Assembly: GCA_003541895.1 (NCBI GenBank)
Contig: DPLR01000439.1
Coordinates: 1 to 10,781, forward strand
DNA from: Cytophagales bacterium
GTDB taxonomy: Bacteria > Bacteroidota > Bacteroidia > Cytophagales > Cyclobacteriaceae
DNA length: 10,781 bases
Direction of reading: 5' to 3'
Within the stretch, counting starts at the first letter, position 1. Every line of letters begins with the position of its first letter. The position numbers were made by a program, and so were the translations under genes. Below, piece by piece: positions 6,896-10,781 of this stretch. The notes beneath the pieces are model-generated. The model saw only the letters and a list, made by a program, of their open reading frames with translations, had not been told where the DNA came from and ran no database searches.

Positions 6896-9274
6896 ATGAT
6901 TAGGTTTTTGAAGCGGAAAAAATATTATCTGATCGCATTTATAGTGATCATGATTACGTATTATTTCTGTTTACCCAATCCACTTTTTAGAGATTCTTAT
7001 TCAACCGTATTAAATGATCGCCAAGGCGAACTGCTCAGCGCCACCATAGCGAAGGATGGGCAATGGCGTTTTCCTGAAAGTGATTCCGTTCCAAAAAAAT
7101 TCGCTGAAGCGTTGATCACTTTTGAAGACAAACGATTTTGGAATCATCCCGGAGTTGATGTTTTGTCATTAGGTCGCGCCTTGCGGCAAAACCTGAACGC
7201 ACGAAAAATTGTAAGTGGTGGAAGCACCATAAGCATGCAATTGATTCGCTTGTCGCGCAAAGGAAAAGCAAGAACGTTTTTTGAAAAATCTATTGAAATT
7301 ATTCTGGCCACTCGGCTCGAGCTTAGCTATTCTAAAAATGAAATTCTTGCGATGTACGCTTCGCATGCTCCGTTTGGTGGAAATGTAGTTGGGCTTGAAG
7401 CCGCCTGTTGGCGCTACTTTGGCCGTGATGGGCGAGATCTCTCTTGGGCTGAATCTGCCATGCTGGCTGTCTTACCCAATTCGCCTTCGCTAATTCACCT
7501 TGGAAAAAATCGTGAAGCACTGAAAATCAAAAGAGATAAGTTACTCGATCAATTGATGCAGATCGGCAAGATAGATTCACATACGTGTGAACTTGCAAAG
7601 GCAGAGCCCGTTCCTCAATCACCATTGGATTTGCCAAGATATGCGCATCATCTTTTAGTGCGTGCGATGAAAGAAGGACAGGAGCAAACCAAAGTTGTGT
7701 CCACGTTGCAACTTCCATTGCAGATGCGCATTGAACAAGTAGTGCAAGACCATCACCAACTCTTAAAAGTAAACCAGATCTTTAATGCCGCAGCCATTGT
7801 TATTGAAGTGAATTCAGGAAATGTACTTGCGTACGTAGGCAACACCTCGGTAAAAGAGAAAGGAAATTTTTCCGAAGACGTAGATGTGATCAATGCACCT
7901 CGGAGTACCGGAAGTATTTTGAAGCCATTTCTGTATGCCGCCATGCTTGATGAAGGAAAAATCTTGCCACAGACTTTGCTCCCTGATATTCCCACGTTCA
8001 TAAACGGCTTTGCGCCTCAGAATTTTTCAAAAGAATTTGATGGAGCCGTCCACGCTGATCAGGCATTGATTCGCTCGCTTAATATTCCGGCTGTTCATTT
8101 ATTGAAACAATATCGCTACGAAAAATTCCATTCGCTGTTGAAGAACATCGGTATGTCAACATTGAATAATCCGCCTGAACATTACGGGCTGTCATTAATT
8201 CTTGGTGGAGCCGAAGGAACCCTTTGGGATATTGCGGGCATGTATGCATCCATGGCTCGGGTGATGAATAATTATTTTGAACATCCCGGCAGAAACCGTT
8301 ATGACAAAAAAGATTTTCACGCGCCAAATTATTTTTTGAATCTTCCTCAATCAAAATCAAAAAATGAATCCTCCATTTTAGAAGAGAATTCATATTTAAG
8401 CGCTGCTTCAATTTATTTAACGTTCGATGCGTTGAAAGAAGTTTACCGGCCAAGCGAAGAGTCGGGCTGGAAATATTTTACAAACTCTAAAACCATTGCA
8501 TGGAAAACCGGAACAAGTTTTGGCTTCCGCGATGGATGGGCCGTTGGTGTAACTCCACGCTATGTAGTAGGCGTGTGGGTTGGCAATGCCGATGGTGAAG
8601 GACGACCCGGCTTAACTGGAACAGAAACTGCTGCACCCATTATGTTTAACATTTTTTCACAACTACACGTGAACGAATGGTTTCAACAGCCGAAACCCGA
8701 GATGAGTGAAATTACTGTTTGCTCAAGTAGTGGCCAGCGTAATTCCTCGCTTTGCCAAAAAATAGATACCGTTTGGGTTGCCAACTCGGGTCTTCAAACT
8801 TCTTCCTGTGCGTATCACAAAAAAATTCATTTGTCGGCCGATCAAAAATTTCAGGTAAACAGCTCCTGCGAACCGATGGAGAAAATGGTTGAAGCCAATT
8901 GGTTTGTACTTCCGCCTGTTCAAGAATTTTATTTTCGGCACAAAAACCTTTCTTACAAAACTTTGCCTCCATTCAAAAAAGAATGCCGGCAAGGAATTGC
9001 TTTTGCTGCGATGGAGTTAATTTATCCAAAACCAAACTCACATATTTTTGTTCCGCGTGATCTCAATGGTTCTGTTGGAAGCATTGTAATGGAAATGGCT
9101 CATCATAATCCAACCAATGTTGTTTATTGGCATCTTGACGGAAAGTTTATTGGTACCACAAAACATAGCCATCAACTAAGTATAACGCCATCCCAAGGAG
9201 AACATAAACTTATTTTAGTGGATGAGTCGGGCGAATTTTTGGAAGGTGAGTTTGATGTGATTTCAAATCATTGA
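6896..9274 (+). CDS. pbpC: Penicillin-binding protein 1C (bifunctional glycosyltransferase/transpeptidase)
   Basis: This 792-residue class A PBP polymerises lipid II into glycan strands and has a transpeptidase-type domain; it acts on the periplasmic side of the inner membrane. A short basic cytoplasmic tail precedes a membrane helix (about 10-26), then the PBP1C-like stretch YSTVLNDRQGELL...DGQWRFP. The GT51 domain shows EDKRFWNHPG (catalytic Glu77), GGSTISMQL (108-116) and ATRLELSYSKNEILAMY. The penicillin-binding domain has all three motifs: SILK (Ser340, Lys343), SLN (394-396) and KTG (537-539). A linker with spaced cysteines (609, 620, 638, 658, 697) resembles other PBP1C proteins and leads to a BiPBP_C-type beta domain (about 700-790). 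Length and order are normal and both active sites look intact. The ATG lies 3 nt after the macroglobulin stop (TAAAAGATG), giving the classic A2M-PBP1C pair. Its 3' end overlaps the convergent lipoprotein gene by 7 nt. Confidence 0.96.
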   Translation: MIRFLKRKKYYLIAFIVIMITYYFCLPNPLFRDSYSTVLNDRQGELLSATIAKDGQWRFPESDSVPKKFAEALITFEDKRFWNHPGVDVLSLGRALRQNLNARKIVSGGSTISMQLIRLSRKGKARTFFEKSIEIILATRLELSYSKNEILAMYASHAPFGGNVVGLEAACWRYFGRDGRDLSWAESAMLAVLPNSPSLIHLGKNREALKIKRDKLLDQLMQIGKIDSHTCELAKAEPVPQSPLDLPRYAHHLLVRAMKEGQEQTKVVSTLQLPLQMRIEQVVQDHHQLLKVNQIFNAAAIVIEVNSGNVLAYVGNTSVKEKGNFSEDVDVINAPRSTGSILKPFLYAAMLDEGKILPQTLLPDIPTFINGFAPQNFSKEFDGAVHADQALIRSLNIPAVHLLKQYRYEKFHSLLKNIGMSTLNNPPEHYGLSLILGGAEGTLWDIAGMYASMARVMNNYFEHPGRNRYDKKDFHAPNYFLNLPQSKSKNESSILEENSYLSAASIYLTFDALKEVYRPSEESGWKYFTNSKTIAWKTGTSFGFRDGWAVGVTPRYVVGVWVGNADGEGRPGLTGTETAAPIMFNIFSQLHVNEWFQQPKPEMSEITVCSSSGQRNSSLCQKIDTVWVANSGLQTSSCAYHKKIHLSADQKFQVNSSCEPMEKMVEANWFVLPPVQEFYFRHKNLSYKTLPPFKKECRQGIAFAAMELIYPKPNSHIFVPRDLNGSVGSIVMEMAHHNPTNVVYWHLDGKFIGTTKHSHQLSITPSQGEHKLILVDESGEFLEGEFDVISNH

Positions 9275-9849
9275 AACCGAATGGCGCCATCCAATAGGTA
9301 AGAAGTGGTGTCGCTCAAAATCATTTTCTGAAAACCCTTCACCTGATAGTGCGTAAGAATGAGCTGATCTTCTCTTGTATCAAACTCCAATAAAAGTTTC
9401 CGTTGAGATGAAAACATTAAATTGCCCTCTTCGTAAATCGATTCAATCTTCTTTAATTTCTTTAGATCATTTTGATAATAGAATTTCACCCAAGGCACAG
9501 GTGATTTTATTTTTGATGAACATTCCAAGATTTGCAAATTGCTGTGGTCATCTTCTTTCACCTGAACATGGTATGCTTCTTTAAACATCGGTTTGTTGAT
9601 AGCGTCCAATTGAATGAATGGATCTAATTCGTGTTTCCATTGCGCAGTATCGGGCGCGAATGACACTGAACCAGTCTTCGAATTTAATTTTGATTTCTTC
9701 GCAACAACGGTTTTCAATTTCGACAACTGCTTCAGTTGAGCTTGCACCAAGCTATCAAAATCAAAATAGGGTTTATCATATCGCACTGTTTCACGTTTGC
9801 ACGATACAATAAAAAAAAGAATCGAAAGGATGAAGAGATAATTCTTCAT
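9268..9849 (-). CDS. Small lipoprotein of unknown function, downstream of gpmI
   Basis: With the ATG at 9849 the protein has 193 residues. An in-frame TTG at 9861 would add four residues and overlap gpmI by 11 nt. I prefer the ATG because it gives a normal signal sequence (MKNYLFILSILFFIVSC) and sits one nucleotide after the gpmI stop (TAAGATG), a usual coupled arrangement. Cys17 in IVSC is the likely lipidated residue; the following KRE is compatible with outer-membrane sorting. The mature part is mostly charged and polar: FDFDSLVQAQLKQLSKLK looks helical, then WKHELDPFIQLDAINKP (about 85-101), then alternating beta-like strands to the C-terminus (PWVKFYYQNDLKKLKKIES, KLLLEFDTREDQLILTHY), suggesting a small beta-rich domain. 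I do not recognise a named family and see no catalytic motif. Co-transcription with gpmI is likely, but gives no clear functional hint. Confidence 0.85.
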   Translation of the reverse strand: MKNYLFILSILFFIVSCKRETVRYDKPYFDFDSLVQAQLKQLSKLKTVVAKKSKLNSKTGSVSFAPDTAQWKHELDPFIQLDAINKPMFKEAYHVQVKEDDHSNLQILECSSKIKSPVPWVKFYYQNDLKKLKKIESIYEEGNLMFSSQRKLLLEFDTREDQLILTHYQVKGFQKMILSDTTSYLLDGAIRFQ

Positions 9850-9850
9850 C

Positions 9851-10781
9851 TTATTTTTCAATCAACACTTTTCCAGTCATCTCTTGAGGAACAGGAACAC
9901 CCATGAGCGTAAGGATGGTTGGCGCAAGATCACCAAGTTTTCCATCGTTGAGTTTCCCTTTGAAATCATCGTCAACCAAAATGCAAGGAACCAAGTTAGT
10001 AGTGTGAGCGGTGTTGGGCGTTCCATCATCGTTGATCATCATGTCGGCATTGCCATGATCGGCAATGATGATCGTGGCGTAGCCATTGGCGCGCGCTGCT
10101 TCGGTTACGGCTTCGTTACATTGATCAACTGTTTCACAAGCTTTAACAGCAGCTGAGAAAACGCCCGTATGACCAACCATATCCGGATTGGCAAAGTTGA
10201 GGCAAATAAAATCGGCTTCACGCTTGTTCAGTTCAGGAATAATTTTGTCGCGGATATCAAACGCGCTCATCTCTGGTTTTAAATCGTAAGTAGCAACTTT
10301 CGGTGAAGGACAAAGTATTCTAGATTCGCCTTCAAAAATTTCTTCACGTCCACCCGAAAAGAAAAATGTTACGTGCGGATATTTTTCAGTTTCTGCAATT
10401 CTGATTTGTTTCTTTCCCGCCTTCGATACAATTTCTCCTAACGTGTTATTCAGATTGTCTTTGTCAAAAATTACTTTAACATCGTTGAACGAGTCATCGT
10501 AGTTTGTAAGTGTAACATAATACAGCTTCAATTTCTTCATTGACTGCTCTGGGTAATCCTGCTGGGTAAGAACCATCGTAATTTCTCTACCTCGATCGGT
10601 GCGGAAGTTAAAGCAGATCACCACATCACCTTCTTTGATTGTTGTCAACTGATTTTGATTGGCATCGGTAATCACAATCGGTTTGACGAACTCATCGGTT
10701 ACACCTGCATCATACGATTTTTGAATAGCCTTTTTTGCATCTGTGAATTTTTCGCCAACGCCATTCACCAACAAATCATAA
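9851..10781 (-). CDS. gpmI: 2,3-bisphosphoglycerate-independent phosphoglycerate mutase, partial (5' end beyond the right edge)
   Basis: This cytosolic enzyme interconverts 3- and 2-phosphoglycerate in glycolysis and gluconeogenesis, using two Mn2+ ions and a phosphoserine. About 309 C-terminal residues are visible; the family is about 510 long, so some 200 N-terminal residues with the catalytic serine lie outside. The frame is open to the window edge and begins with YDLLVNGVGEKFTDA, an internal GpmI sequence, so the TTG at 10774 is not a start. Visible motifs include DEFVKP, FNFRTDRGRE (substrate-binding arginines), AETEKYPHVTFFFSGG, NPDMVGHTG (metal-binding Asp and His, codons at 10183-10181 and 10171-10169), ADHGNAD (Asp-His metal ligands, 10060-10055) and NTAHTTN (His, 10005-10003). 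All C-terminal metal ligands known for the family are present, so the enzyme is probably functional. The lipoprotein gene follows after one nucleotide. This is a chromosomal housekeeping gene, which argues against a mobile origin for this end. Confidence 0.97.
   Translation of the reverse strand, partial: YDLLVNGVGEKFTDAKKAIQKSYDAGVTDEFVKPIVITDANQNQLTTIKEGDVVICFNFRTDRGREITMVLTQQDYPEQSMKKLKLYYVTLTNYDDSFNDVKVIFDKDNLNNTLGEIVSKAGKKQIRIAETEKYPHVTFFFSGGREEIFEGESRILCPSPKVATYDLKPEMSAFDIRDKIIPELNKREADFICLNFANPDMVGHTGVFSAAVKACETVDQCNEAVTEAARANGYATIIIADHGNADMMINDDGTPNTAHTTNLVPCILVDDDFKGKLNDGKLGDLAPTILTLMGVPVPQEMTGKVLIEK

Noticed and set aside
9281..9290. Palindrome ATGGCGCCAT near the convergent gene ends, considered as a bidirectional terminator
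   Set aside because: It lies inside the lipoprotein coding sequence, has no loop and no following T-tract.
9850..9861. TTG start at 9861 for the lipoprotein gene
   Set aside because: It would overlap gpmI by 11 nt and add only four residues; the ATG at 9849 gives a normal signal peptide directly after the gpmI stop.
10772..10774. TTG as a start codon giving a 307-residue protein on the minus strand
   Set aside because: The sequence on both sides is internal GpmI sequence (YDLLVNGVGEKF), so the gene simply continues beyond the window.
1..10781. Search for a mobile element, CRISPR array, tRNA, rRNA or new defence system
   Set aside because: No transposase, integrase, inverted terminal repeats, regular spaced repeats or RNA-gene folds were seen; gene content is chromosomal and the A2M-PBP1C pair is already known.

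Overview
The window looks like a chromosomal stretch from a Bacteroidota bacterium, probably a Cytophagales-like lineage. Reasons: moderate-to-low GC; few Shine-Dalgarno sequences, with A-rich leaders instead; a TAnnTTTG-type -7 element; and gene families typical of that phylum (a DUF3347 protein, a MORN/YwqK-like exported protein, and a very large alpha-2-macroglobulin beside a penicillin-binding protein 1C). The lineage is an inference from family content, not from a marker gene.

Layout: (i) 1-1169, minus strand: a small DUF3347 secreted protein, followed 49 nt downstream by an exported MORN-like protein that runs off the left edge. (ii) 1170-1300: a divergent promoter region of 131 bp. (iii) 1301-9274, plus strand: a two-gene unit made of a 1863-residue alpha-2-macroglobulin with an intact CIEQ thioester motif and, 3 nt after its stop, pbpC (bifunctional PBP1C). 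(iv) 9268-10781, minus strand: gpmI (phosphoglycerate mutase, C-terminal part only, entering from the right edge), followed after a single nucleotide by a small lipoprotein of unknown function. The lipoprotein converges on pbpC and the two coding ends overlap by 7 nt. Genes fill almost the whole window, and no stretch above 300 bases lacks one.

The central unit is the conserved bacterial A2M/PBP1C partnership. By the accepted model, the macroglobulin traps foreign proteases that breach the outer membrane, and PBP1C repairs peptidoglycan at the inner membrane. Here the macroglobulin lacks a lipobox and appears to be held by an N-terminal membrane helix. It also carries a cysteine-flanked, acidic and tyrosine-rich loop. 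The other genes are one glycolytic housekeeping gene and small envelope proteins with no shown link to that unit. I saw no mobile element, CRISPR array, tRNA, rRNA or convincing new multi-gene system. The less understood parts are the A2M loop, the gpmI-linked lipoprotein, the stand-alone DUF3347 protein and the MORN-like gene.
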